Shown: positions 37,168 to 49,110 of the stretch, in pieces | How the letters are laid out: each line of letters opens with the position of its first letter | Numbering within the stretch: the stretch's first letter is position 1 | Source of the DNA: Onchocerca volvulus | Lineage: Eukaryota; Nematoda; Chromadorea; Rhabditida; Onchocercidae | DNA: 64,000 nucleotides | Direction of reading: 5' to 3' | Assembly: GCA_000499405.2 (NCBI GenBank) | Contig: HG738139.1 | Span: 8,580,616-8,644,615, forward strand | Notes under the pieces: model-generated | Told to the model about the DNA's origin: nothing | What the model saw: only the letters and a program-made list of their open reading frames with translations | Databases searched by the model: none | Made by a program: the position numbers and the translations under genes

Positions 37168-37454
37168 GGGAAATCTGATCATTTTGTTGGTGGCATTCTG
37201 ATTTGTCATCCTTTGGATGCAAGTGAAACAGTTCATATTAACCATAGAGTTTTGTAATTTATAACAGTGTCATTAATTCAGGTCTGCATTTTTTTAACAA
37301 ATATTGTCGAGCGGTTGAAAAACTATAATAAAAGTAGAGTTGCTTATCAGTACAGTTTTCTCGTTACATATATAATAATAACAAATGTATGGTCTCGTAG
37401 CAGTGGAAAGAAAAAAAGGAAAGAGATGTTCGTTATATATCGAAGACAAACTCT

Positions 37455-37900
37455 CTACATTGAATTCATAAATATTTGCAGTAGCAAGCTGCTCAGTTTT
37501 GCATACAGCACAAAACTACCGGGTTTCAGGATTGCATAAACATAAAATATGAGAAAGATAAAGAAGATAAAACAAGGAAAATGATCAACATTTAAATATA
37601 TGCTATGAAATGCCATGATCGTCACTGAGCTTTGAATTTGAAGCGAAATTGAAAATAATTTGATACGAAAAAAACCCGAAAAACTGACATCATTCGAAAC
37701 CAAAACACTTAATATTTCTAGTATGGTCTGACTAGTAATGTCTGCAAGAGCGAAATTTTGAATTACCAGATAGGCCAACAGAGAATATTCCTTACCGTTT
37801 CGTAGCTTTTCTGGCCTTTATCACGAAAAAAAAAGACTAGGCCAACAAGTGCATGCTGAGAGAACAATTATCAGTATGATGGTAAAGATTAAAAACATTT
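37455..37900 (-). pseudogene. Possible relic of a seven-transmembrane receptor
   Basis: The minus frame from about 37800 to 37455 reads like the second and third membrane helices of a rhodopsin-type receptor: a basic loop LRNGKEYSLLA, then LVIQNFALADI, the LADxx pattern typical of helix 2. Just upstream (about 37895-37825) another frame has a hydrophobic stretch ending in IKARKATKR, as helix 1 would. The two are separated by frame changes around a nine-base A/T homopolymer and no intron can reconcile them. Downstream helices are not seen. It may be a decayed chemoreceptor-like gene, or hydrophobic AT-rich chance sequence. Confidence 0.25.
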
Positions 37901-39137
37901 CTTCCTATTACTGCAGTCAGCATTACTGTTGTGTCTCGTCCTATTTGTCAGTCTTTTTCTCTTCTTATTACTAGCAATATTTTCCTCTATTTGCAGTCTT
38001 TGTTTTGTCACACTGCATGTTTGTCTCCATAACTACATAGTGTCTTGGATGTTTCTATTTCTTCTCTGCCTCTCCAAATTAGCTACGTTTCCTTGCACAT
38101 TGTTCAGTGAACTGAAAAGAGAGATCATCTAAATTATTAAAGTTGTCCTCAGTTAGTACCATAGAGAACTACAATATTTAAATGTTTTTTCTCGCCGAGA
38201 GGGTAATGATGACCTAGAATGACCTAGGAATGACCTAAGATAACCTAAGAACAGTCATATTCCAGTCTTCCCGAATGAAAGCAAACGACAGTTTTCTTAT
38301 GAGAAATATAGGTAAGAGAATCGATTACAAATCATTAGAATTAGCTTAGCACTGATTAGTATATGAATGATTTGAAGTGTGAAATGTTAGCTATATTGCA
38401 TTTTTGTTTTGCTTAAATATGATAGCGAGCTATTTCACTTTTATGCGAATAACATGACATTTTTGGATTTTATAAAAGAATGATATATTCAAGCAAGATT
38501 TAATTCATTTAAGCCATATATTCAAATGATTTTTTTATTGCCGTTAAATATTTTGCAAGAAATTTAAATAAAAAGAGCTTAAATTACACATATGCCACTT
38601 TTAAATTTTTCTGAAAAAATACTGACCCGTGTATGATCAGTGACTAAAAGCCTCAGATAAATGTTTCATTTTCCCCGTTCTTTTAAAATCTTAAATATGC
38701 CATACTTTCATCAGTAGTTGAAATTGAATTATGATCTTAGAAAAAATGCGCAATGAAATATATTATGTATCTAAACTCTAAAGTTGTCTGTTTTGACTTC
38801 CTTTCAACTCCTCGAGATAAAGAGATAGTTTAAGAAATAATGCCGATTGATTTCCCAAAAATTTCATTCAGAAACAATCAAAAATAAGCAATAAACAGTT
38901 TTACCTGTTAAAATCAACTTTTAAAGCATAAAATCTTTTTAAAAAGCGATGTTTTAATATTTTAAGTCTATGCATTTGTTGCTGCATAACTTGGATAAGT
39001 TACCGTATTTTCTGTTGTCTCGAACTGACCTGTGTATTTCTAAATTATTTAGCGCCAAACTGTTCAAGTTAATATTTTCATAATATTACTTTACTCATGT
39101 ATGAGTGCATACAATACTGGAATCTATTTTTAGTGCT
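37901..39137. other. Upstream region of LRRC47
   Basis: No gene. A hydrophobic 67-codon plus frame at 37929-38132 is low-complexity and has no partner. The TGACCT cluster at 38210-38246 is listed separately. The end of the region carries TTTTTAG directly before the LRRC47 ATG, a probable spliced-leader acceptor. Confidence 0.5.
38210..38246. promoter_or_regulatory. Cluster of AGGTCA-type half-sites (DR4/DR5)
   Basis: The hexamer TGACCT (AGGTCA on the other strand) occurs at 38210, 38220 and 38231, followed by TAACCT at 38241. Spacings are four, five and four bases, the direct-repeat layout bound by nuclear hormone receptors. It lies about 0.9 kb upstream of LRRC47. Function is inferred from pattern only. 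Confidence 0.35.
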
Positions 39138-41974
39138 ATGTCGGATAATATATTATTATTGGAGTGGCCAGAATTGAAACGAGTTATAGCAGAGAACCGA
39201 TGCGAACTTAGTTTGACTTCTATTCCAACTGGGGAACGAAATCCAGACATCAACGATGAAAAGTTGCAGAGCAAAATTTTTGCTACAGTAAGTTTTACTC
39301 ATTAAGAAAAATAACCTACTTTTTATTCTTTCATATCATTTTTCTCATTTATACATTGCGCTGTTAAAAGTTTTTGTCCTTAATCTTAGTTCTCACATTC
39401 GAGCTATGAAATTACATCGTAAAATAAATGTGAATGATGTATTTTCAATCACTTTAATTTACATTATTTTTTGTTTTAGAATACTCCACTCAACTATATT
39501 GAACTTACTCGACTTGAACTCAAAATGTTACATACTTCTGTGGGAAAGGCATCTAAATTAAAGAAGCTTATATTGCACAATAATGCTTTAGTACATATTC
39601 CGGAGAATATTGGTGACTTGAAGGAACTACAATTTCTTGATTTATCAACAAATAAACTCGATCATCTTCCAGCAGCAATCGGTTCTTTGTCTCATCTCTC
39701 GATGCTTATACTTGCGCACAACAAAGTATATGGATAATTTCCTATGTTGAAAAAATATATTTCTGAAAAAAATATTTCTGCACTGCTGTGTAATTTTGCA
39801 CTTATTTCTACAATTTGGTTTTTTATTTACGATCTTTACGACTATTTTCTAATGGTTGTTTTAATAACTTCTCGATGATAAAAATACATAACGTTTTATT
39901 GCTCCATAACTAAGACAACTTGTGTGAATACCGTTGTTTTGACATCAGTTTAACATGCGGTCTATATACCTTTTTTCTTTCAGATTTCATTCCTACCCGA
40001 CATGTCAGGTCTTGTTTCGTTGCAGCACCTTGATGTATCCCACAATCAATTAGCCGAGTTTCCAACCTTATTCTCTAATCAGTCTAAGTTACACACTCTA
40101 ATCCTTAATTCGAATCATATAAAAGAATTGCCTATCGAAGTAAACACATTGAACGACAGTTTGAAGACCGTAAATTTGTCAAATAACGAAATCGTCGATC
40201 TTCCATTCTTATTTTGCAATTGCAAAAAGATAAAAACGCTAGAACTCACTAACAATAAGTAAGCACATTTATTGCCTAACAAATCTCACTATTTATATTT
40301 GACTTATTTAGAATTAATTTCATATTTTAAATAAATGAATAATAATTTCAGGTTTTCGGATAATCGTTTTAAAAAATTAGTCGAAGATCCAAGGCACAAG
40401 ACCTTGACGCTAATAGATTATATGAAAAAGAAAGCACCCAAAATACCGAGAAAGAACAATAGTGAAGAATCCAAAGCAAACTCAATTAATAAAATTGACA
40501 GAGACGAATATGTATCAAATATTCCAGTAATCACGATCAATTATGGAGCGAGTCATGTGAGTGAAAATTTCAAAATTTATTTTAGAAAATGTGATTTGGA
40601 ACTTTTGGAAAAAATATTCTAGATTAAATAGGAAATTCTCATTGCTCAGGTATTAATTGAGAGAACGAAAGAAGTATCGGAAATTCGTCCATATATTGTT
40701 TGTTGCGTTTTGAAGAATTGTTCATTAAATGCGGAAAAAATGAAACAGTTATTAAATATTCAGGTATTTTGATTTCTTTCTACTTTTGCTATGCTAGGAA
40801 TCCATATAATCATTTTCGCTTTTATTTTTGGCTGTGATTAACAAATTTCTAGCTGAGATTTTGTTACACGTGATTTTCATTGCGAGTTTCTAAAATATTC
40901 CTTTAATCCAATTTATTTCAGAATAAACTACATTCAACTATTTGTGGTGAAAGGACTATTGGAAGCATTGGAACACACAACTTCTGCAAGCTTCAACCTC
41001 CCCTGATTTATGGAGCCGTTGATCCTGATGTATTAATGGTAACATATATATTTTTTTTCTAAATTAAATTGTAAGACTTATTATTGCAGATAACACCATT
41101 ACATCGACATAAAAAAATTTCTGGGCGAGAACTGTTGTCAAATTTGGCAAATGAGGCGGAACTGATTCGAAAAAAAGAAAAACGAAACGTAATATCAAAT
41201 ATTCATAGGTTGATAGATTCTTTTTTTTTCAAATTCCTTTCACTGACTAAACGCAGTAAATAAAATTAAAATAGTATTCTCATTATTATAATGCACACCA
41301 GCTATTAAGAATGGGGAAATAAATAAATGTGTCTTTCAGGGAATCTTATACATTGGCATTTTAGGTACATGTATCTCATTCAAAAACTACCCCTTTATCC
41401 ATGTCTGATGGATGCGAATGGCTTGATTATTAGCATTCCACCTGTGACGAATTGCGAGGAGACAAAGGTCAATGTTGTTTTATATTTTTATATGGAAATA
41501 TAGAATGGTAAAAAGTTTTTCGTGCAATCCCTAATTGTAGCTTGATATTGACACGAAAGATATACTGGTAGAAGTAACGAGCACTGTAACAGAGGGTACC
41601 TGCTTGTCAATAATGGATAAATTTATCGAAGAAATTGTCATGCAAGGATGTTTAACGAATTTGACTATTGAACAGATTAAAGTAAGCGGATGTCTTTTAT
41701 TTATATTTATCCGAATAAAACATATAAGTTGTTTGTAAGGGCTTTCCATTTCTTTTTTTTTTTTGAGAAATATTCTAATTCCTCACTTACTAACGTTCAG
41801 GATAACTTAATGGAGAAAAATCCTTTGTAGTTGGAGATCGATACTGATTTGCACTTATTTTAGATCAGACAGCACAACGGCGAACTATTAGTGGCTTATC
41901 CCAGCAAGAACGATCTTCAAATATCAAACTATACAATCAGACGGGAATTAGTTGTGGACGGAAGTAACACATAA
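39138..41974 (+). CDS. lrrc47: LRRC47-like protein: leucine-rich repeats plus B3/B4 domain
   Basis: Ten exons: 39138-39287, 39480-39725, 39984-40258, 40352-40556, 40650-40763, 40922-41038, 41090-41208, 41365-41467, 41541-41681 and 41864-41974. All phases agree; 1,581 bases, 526 aa. The N-terminus (LEWPELKRVIAENRCELSL) matches LRRC47. Five to six leucine-rich repeats follow, such as LKELQFLDLSTNKLDHLPA and LKTVNLSNNEIVDLP. A Lys-rich linker leads to the B3/B4-like domain related to phenylalanyl-tRNA synthetase beta chain, with EIRPYIVCCVL, CGERTIGSIGTHNF and YPCLMDANGLIISIPPVTN, and a final VAYPSKNDL segment. The biochemical role of LRRC47 is poorly defined, though it belongs with translation/tRNA-related proteins. 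The ATG directly follows TTTTTAG with four bases between. Confidence 0.95.
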
Positions 41975-42483
41975 GAAATACAAAAAATCGGAGTGTCCAA
42001 CTTTTGAAATCTTCCCAATTTTGAAGAATATGTAAAATAAAATTAATATGTTACCTTGGCAGCAATATTATACGAGAAGTTCGGAAATGTTTACTCCAGA
42101 TTATTTTTTCGATCGTGGCTTCTATCTAGATTCATTTATTATAACATACTTATCAACTTATAGGAAAGACGGTAAAAAGATAGAAGCAGTCACGTAAATT
42201 TTTAATGAGACCATTATTATCAAGATATACAAATCCATATTTTCTATTATAAATAATAGCAATTGCATGAAAATTTGGACATAAATCGTCGATGAACAAC
42301 ATGCAATCAACTTATAAAAAGTCACTTTTTATAGATACATCTTTGATATTTTCTTCAAGGGCTCACAGAAAAACCTGAAAACAACATTCTTTATTTCCTG
42401 ACATAATTGAATGACAACACAACCTGAATGACACTTTTAAAGTAAAATATATTTTAGTGAAATATATATTATAGAAATATATT
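41975..42483. other. Spacer between convergent LRRC47 and CNOT9
   Basis: AT-rich, about 510 bases. It holds both 3' UTRs and no open frame of note. Confidence 0.6.
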
Positions 42484-44456
42484 TTAGAAAACTAATAGAC
42501 AACTACACCTACCAATGTTCTTCAGAAGTTGCTTCAGCCAATGTTTGGTCGACTTATCATCTGCAAGGACTCGAGTAAAAGTTTCATCTCTCAACTGATC
42601 CGGCAAGCATTGCCGTAATGCCTGCAGCGCTCTGAAAAATATTAATTTCCTAATAAAAATTATTGAACAAACTTTCTTCGTTTACAAAGAAGAAATAAAA
42701 TTCAACTTTGGAGTCAAGAATTTGTATTTTTCATCCCTGAAACTAGATAAAATGAGAGGAAATAATTGCCTTGGATTGTCAGAAAGACGACTATAACATC
42801 GAACAACATGCTTCAAAAGTCGCTGTGATGGTTCTTTGGCCAAATGTAACACCATTTTGCCCTGTGGTGCGATTAGACTTACATACTGCCATTGAAAATT
42901 CGCAAACAAATAAAGAATCCATCAAAATCATAAGCAGAAAAAATAAGATTCAAACTACCGAAGATCACATTCTTTGTTTAATGATGTCGGAAAATATCTT
43001 AAGGATACTGTATCGGAAAATATGTAATCATTTTCGCTTATTTTTTTAAGTTTAGATTCAAGCAGGAAAGGTAGGAATTACTTACTTAACATAAACGTAA
43101 CTTCACAATGTAATTTTGCGTCTCAAAACACTGTTCAACAAGCACACAAGAGCTGCTCGTAAAGCGAAAATATAAACTCACCAAAATCATAGCAACGTGG
43201 GAAAAGCGTTCATAAGTTTGACATATATATGCTAAACCGGTATCGTCAAGCAATATTTTCTGCAGAATGAAAGTAGCTACTGTTTTTGATAATTCTGTTC
43301 CATTTTCCATAATTCGCAAACATAACGGAATTATTTCTGTTGAAAGCAGAAACTGAATAACTTCCTATAAAAACTATGAATAAAACTGATCAGAATCATG
43401 ACAATATACTTAAAAGCGGTTCCTTAGTTCATTAGCTTAATTTACCTGTTCATCAGTTTTCACTAACGCACCAATGACACCTAGAGACGTCAAGCGAAGA
43501 TATTCGAACGGTCGCGAAGTCTTCGTTGTGTGCAAAAATGGATACAAGAACAACGGAATATGAGCTACAAAAAAAAACAAATTATACCATACATTTTCAT
43601 CTTCTGAATTAGACAGCTGTTTTTGATTGATTTGGTTTATTTTTTATCTTTTACGATTCCTTTAAAATGGATTTCTTTTTCATAATGATTCTTACTCTTT
43701 CATATCTTTCTTCATAAATTTAAAAATAAAAATAATTTGTTATTGTTAATTGTAAAACATTTGACACATTTATTCGAGATGTAAAAAAGGTAAAAAATTA
43801 TATATAATGAGAAAATTTCATTTAAATATCGGCAGAGGATATGTATTTTATGGGAATGTAGTTCATAAAAATTAAACTAACCTACACTAAAAAATCAACG
43901 TCAAATTCTAAAAACTATCATGATTCCTTCTAAAAATTTGAAAAACTACCCTGTAAAAATGGACTTCTGGTTTCCTTATGTGATGCAACACATTGCATCA
44001 AAGCTAAAGCATTACAAACACGATTCGATTGTCCTGCGGTGAGTGTAGGCGGCATTATTGCTGGATAGATTGAAATTACTTCTTGCAGCAGCGAAGCCAT
44101 CGAGCCAAATGAATACCACAACCATAAAGGCAGATCAGGGACCGTTTCGCGTTTTTTGCTGAAGTTTACATATGATAAAAATTCAAATGCATTTCTGACC
44201 CGAATCTTCCTATTTCGTCCAATTAAATAATCTCTGTGCTTCGAAAAATCTTAAAATGCTTCAAGACATAAAACTGCAAACACTAAGATCCTTATTTATT
44301 GTAAGATAAAGCAAACACCGACAAGAAGTACCTTAATTCTAGAAGAGCTTGCTCTCGTTTACTTGAATCACTCAAATCCAAAATCCAATCGAATACTTGT
44401 TCTTTATCAATAGCTTCCGCCTGGGAAGATCCAGCACTTCCTCCACCAGTGTCCAT
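42484..44456 (-). CDS. ntl-9: CNOT9 / Rcd1, CCR4-NOT complex subunit
   Basis: Armadillo-repeat subunit of the CCR4-NOT deadenylase complex, which links it to RNA-binding regulators and GW182-type proteins. Exons: 44456-44332, 44158-43950, 43564-43446, 43364-43182, 42861-42770 and 42631-42484; 876 bases, 291 aa (human 299). Hallmark blocks: [100 protein letters not shown] and [17 protein letters not shown]. Conservation is very high throughout. Exon 5 ends at AAG|GCAATT, a GC-AG intron. A good GT donor (G|GTAGGT) just before the stop allows an alternative C-terminus with one more exon. Start set at MDTGGGSAG. The upstream neighbour eIF3m is on the same strand 495 bases away. Confidence 0.96.
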
Positions 44457-44951
44457 CCAATGATGTTTGCAGCGGTACTTTAAATTGTAAAAGTTGCAAA
44501 TTTTTAAGACATATGAGGACACTTTTACAAAGAAAACAAAATGGCTAAAAAAAAAAAGCAGGACCTTTAAACTTCAACATTGCAGATCCTTCCAGAAACT
44601 TTAGAGCTGAAATCAATTCATAACCTATACAAATAAAAAGTAGAGTTACACAAATCAAAGTAAATTTCAAGCATTAACAATTTCCATACGAAGTTTTATT
44701 ACATTATCGAAGTTACAATCAAAAGGAATTTATTAAGAACAATCATTTTCCAAAAATTAATCGTACCTAGTGAGAATTCAACATTACAAATCTCCATTCA
44801 CCGTTTTTTATGTCCTTCTTCGTTAATCACAACAAAATTTAACCGCAACAATGAGTAAAAAATATCATACTTCAAGTCTTAGAATATTAACATGGTTAAC
44901 ATATTAACACGCAACGAACAATGCAAATGAGTAAGAACAAGCATGTATAAA
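44457..44951 (-). other. Intercistronic region eIF3m-CNOT9
   Basis: 495 bases between the eIF3m stop and the CNOT9 start on one strand. It holds a TTTAAAG acceptor-like site about 28 bases before the CNOT9 ATG. The length is at the upper end for a nematode operon gap. No gene is seen. Confidence 0.4.
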
Positions 44952-47900
44952 TTACGTAGTGTCACTATTAGCATATACATTTTTAATATTTTCGTGTGAT
45001 GTACTTAAACTACTAATTAAGGCAATAAGGCGTTTTCGGAGAAGCTCCCACTGTGGACGACCAAAACTTCGATGCTGAAGTGACGTTACATTAAGTTCTT
45101 TCTTTAATTCATTTATTTTGCCCTGAAATACATATTTTTATGAAATAAATATATCACATAAAAAACCGTTGGTGTAACGAAATATTTTAAGCAAGTTCTG
45201 CAATGTAAATTATGCTTTGTGATAACTAAATCGTTGGAATTTTTTTCAGAAAAAATTGACGTACACTGATTGCATTTATTCTAATTGCTTCAATTATAAA
45301 TTCCTCGAGCTCTTCATTTTCTGGTATATCAACTTCAAGCGACAAATCATGGAGAGATATAGTCTATAAATAATCTGGCATCAATTACAGCAGAAAAAAT
45401 TTGTTCAAGAAAAAAAAAGCTGCATGCTAAATCCAATAGATCTGATTCTGAATTTTTCAAATTTTTCGAAACTAAGAAGAAAATGTTAATTTTACTATCT
45501 GAATTAATTTTCGCCGAATTTCAAGAATTGCTGATTTCAAACTCAACATGAATAGAACAATTTCCTTGCACAATCATAAAATTTTGTTTTTTGTCTGATG
45601 AATCATTAACATACAGTTTTTTTTTCCGCCATATCCATCAGTGTTAACAAGCGCATCTTCTTGATCAAAACTGTATCATCAACGTGTAACTTCTCACTAA
45701 TGAACGTTGGATGCTTCAGAACAAAAGTTCGATAATCTTTCAAAGTACCCTGAGAAAACAGCTTTAATACTTCGTGCATCAATGGATCGCTCTGAAAACA
45801 TAGTAAAATAATAACGGATAAATAAAAACTTATACAAGTAATGGATCTATTCATTATACTATTAGCAGATGCAGTGGTAGTAAGCGACTGAAAAGGTGAA
45901 ATGAATTGGAAATTATGCTTTTGTTCCAAAAAGTTTATTACCAATAGTAAAAATTTGCATGTTAATAGGACATTACTCGTTTAATTGCAAATAATTATCA
46001 ATAGGACAGCATTTAATGCATATATATATATATTTAACTTTTCGTAATTTCTGTAAATAATAGATTTTTGTCCTGAAATAAAATAAATGTTGCACTTTTT
46101 CTTTTTGAAATAATAAATATTATACTTTTTCTAACAACTGCACTGCAGAAAGCCGCAAAAGGTGATCGAAACTGAACGATTTCGGATCTACAATTGCTGT
46201 TCGCACGCATTCACGAGCATCTTCTATAGCAGATACAGCATCAACATCGGTATATGTTCTCAACAAAGCTGTCATCGTCTAAAACAGGGAAAAAACTTAC
46301 TATCAATAGCACTTCCTAGCAAAAGCCATTTAAAAAATTGTGAATCAAGAAAACTTCTAATTATTAATTGGATAAAAAAAGTAACTGTGGTTTTTCTATA
46401 GTTAAAATCTTTCATTTGATACTGGAATATATTTTTAAATATATATATATATATATAATATATAAAATAATCTCTAATATATAATAGAGATCATTTTACT
46501 ATGCACTTCTCCTTTTATCAACAATTATCACTACTTTGTTTAATTTGTATTTGGTATAATGCTATTTAGTAGAGTCTACTAAATAGACTGCGGCCATTGA
46601 AATTTTACAAATCTCGGTGAAACATTACATGTGAAAAGCACGCTTAGCATAAAATAAAATCTTTGCTATTCTAACTTTTGCTAAGGCAGGCTAGCATATT
46701 CTGGTTCAAGATAATACTACAGCGTTTCATATTATAACGCTTCCCTCACAGTGATCAACTGAAAGGACCCGTTCACTCTCTACAATAACGCATAAACAGC
46801 GTTTTAAAATTAAGATGAGTAGTTCGTAAATCCATTATATTCAACAACTTGTGCAGGAAAAATGCTTCCATAATCAATATGATGCAGAAAATGCTTTCTA
46901 TTTCGTCGAAAACCGATTTTGTTAAAGTCTACATATAATGATTTAAACTTCACAACTGAAACCGCAATTATTTTAGATGCTTTTATCTTATCGCTATGAA
47001 CTTCGTCAAACTAACTTTAGCTGCTTGATCAGCTCTTCCATCATGGATAAGAGCCCAGTGAATCAATCGTAAAAGACTACGCTGTTGCTTCTGATCTAAC
47101 GACCAACGATTGATATATTCATTCACTTTCTCAGTACTTGTATCCAGATCCCCGATAATTCGTGCTCGTCCGCACAAAGCAACCAAAGCAAGATATAAAG
47201 CATGTTGCACTCGTGGATGCTTATTAAAAGCAAAAAATAAATTTGAGAGAGTCCGAACAGCCGATGAAGCCTGAAAACCTAACATAATTTACAAACATCA
47301 GGAAAAAAAAAAAGGTAAGAAAGAGTCTTGATCAATCCCAATATGGCTAAAACCATTACAATATAAAGATAGAATAGCCAGAAACTGACGACTCGTTCAC
47401 GGATATATTTTTCCTATGAATTTTACAAACGAGAATACATTACACCATCAGCTGTTTGCAGTCTGAATTCAGATGTGACATCTAGTAGTTCATTAGTGAG
47501 AATATCAACTGTAGTAACAACAATAAGAAGTAATAAATATGCAATTTAAGAATGAGTTCTGAAAACAGCTCCACTGTAATAAAATCGAGTTGGAGTGATA
47601 ATAAGAAAATTAAGGAGAATGGAGCAACTCACATTGCTATTCCATCCGGTGCCTTTGAAATTTTCTGAGGACAGTTGTTTGCAGAATTCATTGATTATTT
47701 TCTCAGCTGCTTCCGGCGTAAGTACAACAATAAGCGATGAAATCGAATTCAAAATCATTTCCACTTCTTTTTCACTTTCTAAACTGCCCAGAACAGCGAC
47801 TGCTTTAACCAGTTCTTCCAAATTTTCACTGAAATCTGCCGGTCCTGAAAAATACAAGTGTCTTCTTCATATGATCAATATCACCCATGAAGAATGCTTC

Positions 47901-48035
47901 TTTTACTGCGTATCACATGAACATACCCTCTTCGTTGATAGACGAGCCATGCTCCCTCATGTATGCACGCAGTTGTTGCAGCTGTATCCGATCGTCCGTG
48001 AATGCGAATACAGGTAAAGCCTTCGTGTCAGCCAT
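44952..48035 (-). CDS. cif-1: Eukaryotic translation initiation factor 3 subunit M
   Basis: PCI-domain subunit of the eIF3 complex that prepares the 40S ribosome. Exons: 48035-47927, 47844-47633, 47270-47016, 46278-46126, 45791-45615, 45363-45265 and 45122-44952; phases agree, 1,176 bases, 391 aa (human 374). Seen: LRAYMREHG near the start; [11 protein letters not shown]; the junction [52 protein letters not shown]; and the C-terminal winged-helix end [16 protein letters not shown]. The C. elegans homologue CIF-1 is shared between eIF3 and the COP9 signalosome. An open stretch at about 47445-47515 resembles an exon but breaks the phase, and skipping it gives the conserved junction. Confidence 0.95.
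46018..46032. repeat. (AT)n tract in eIF3m intron
   Basis: Short AT run. A second, longer AT/TA tract is at about 46437-46462. Both lie in eIF3m introns. Confidence 0.8.
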
Positions 48036-48533
48036 GTTTTAGTTGCTGAAGGAGACGACAGTACCTGAAATTAACCTAAGTTCTTCGAAATAAATCATCA
48101 CCCAACATAATAACTACTAGCCTCGACACATCCCGACCAATCTCAACTCGACTCGCTATGAAATCTGCAGATCTCTCCGTGGGGAATAATCTTGCATTCA
48201 TTCCACGAATTATGTCTCATCGGTTAGTACTAAAAATGAAGCATATTGCCTCCGACTATGATTTCGATAGATAGCTAAAATTACAAATTTGCAAATTTTT
48301 ATAAAAAAATACAATTGCCATTTGTAACAGAAATAAAGTCCATCCGTGAGTTGGAAATATTGAAAAGGTGAACGTTTATACTTAAACAGAATGCATCATA
48401 ACACACGTCCCGGATAAATCAACAAGTAAAGAATGAACAAGTGTTTGATTTCTTCCGCAGTAGCTGATATTATATATCCCGGCGATCGGGATGATCATGT
48501 CTAAGAACGATGTCTATAACATTTTCAGCAGCT
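48036..48533. other. Divergent upstream region of eIF3m
   Basis: About 500 bases between the eIF3m start (-) and a possible small plus-strand gene. A TTTTAG precedes no ATG on the minus strand, and I see no clear promoter element. Confidence 0.4.
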
Positions 48534-48767
48534 ATGCTGAATGAGTTGAATTTCAGTAATCATCAAAAAGTACTTCTGTCTCATTCAGTCATGAAATCAT
48601 TGTTCTCAGCATTGATTGAAGATACTGCTTTTGTACCACTACTTCGAAAATTGTTAACATTTGCATGCCAAAATAAGTTGATTACATCTTGCCCTGTCTC
48701 AATGGGATTTAACTTTGAAGAAGTACTCGAAAACATATCGAATCTCAAATGCCCATCTATTTTATAA
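48534..48767 (+). CDS. Possible small gene, helical protein of unknown function
   Basis: The ATG follows an ACATTTTCAG acceptor by five bases, typical of a trans-spliced start. The open frame gives 77 residues, mostly Leu-rich and probably alpha-helical (VMKSLFSALIEDTAFVPLLRKLL). A following region at 48895-49108 is open in two frames after a TTTCAG acceptor (one begins VLKRCHVNLQLLNKIERKYD), but I could not connect them with consistent phase. No family is recognised. Confidence 0.35.
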   Translation: MLNELNFSNHQKVLLSHSVMKSLFSALIEDTAFVPLLRKLLTFACQNKLITSCPVSMGFNFEEVLENISNLKCPSIL

Positions 48768-49110
48768 TCTTTACAACTGTCTTAAAATGGAGAAAATCAT
48801 GAAGATTTGGTTTCATGCAGTGGAAAAGCAAATTGTGAATGTCTGTGTTTCTAAATAATGTCACTTCTCGAAGAATTTGTTTATATATTTTGTTTCAGTC
48901 CTCAAACGATGCCATGTCAATCTCCAGCTGCTCAACAAAATCGAAAGAAAGTACGATGTCAACACTTCCAAATTGATTCCTTCACATCGTCTGGAACAAA
49001 TATTACTTCACCATCAGTCCTGCAAATATTACCGTTGTTTCGCGGTCTCTTCTAGAGAAGCAAATCGAACAACACTAACGCTTAAGCAGTGGATTTTACT
49101 TATTCAGTGA

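Noticed and set aside
37929..38132. 67-codon hydrophobic plus-strand frame
   Set aside because: T-rich low-complexity sequence with no splice sites, motif or partner exon.
47445..47530. Exon-like stretch between eIF3m exons 2 and 3
   Set aside because: Including it breaks the phase, while skipping it restores a junction conserved in eIF3m proteins.
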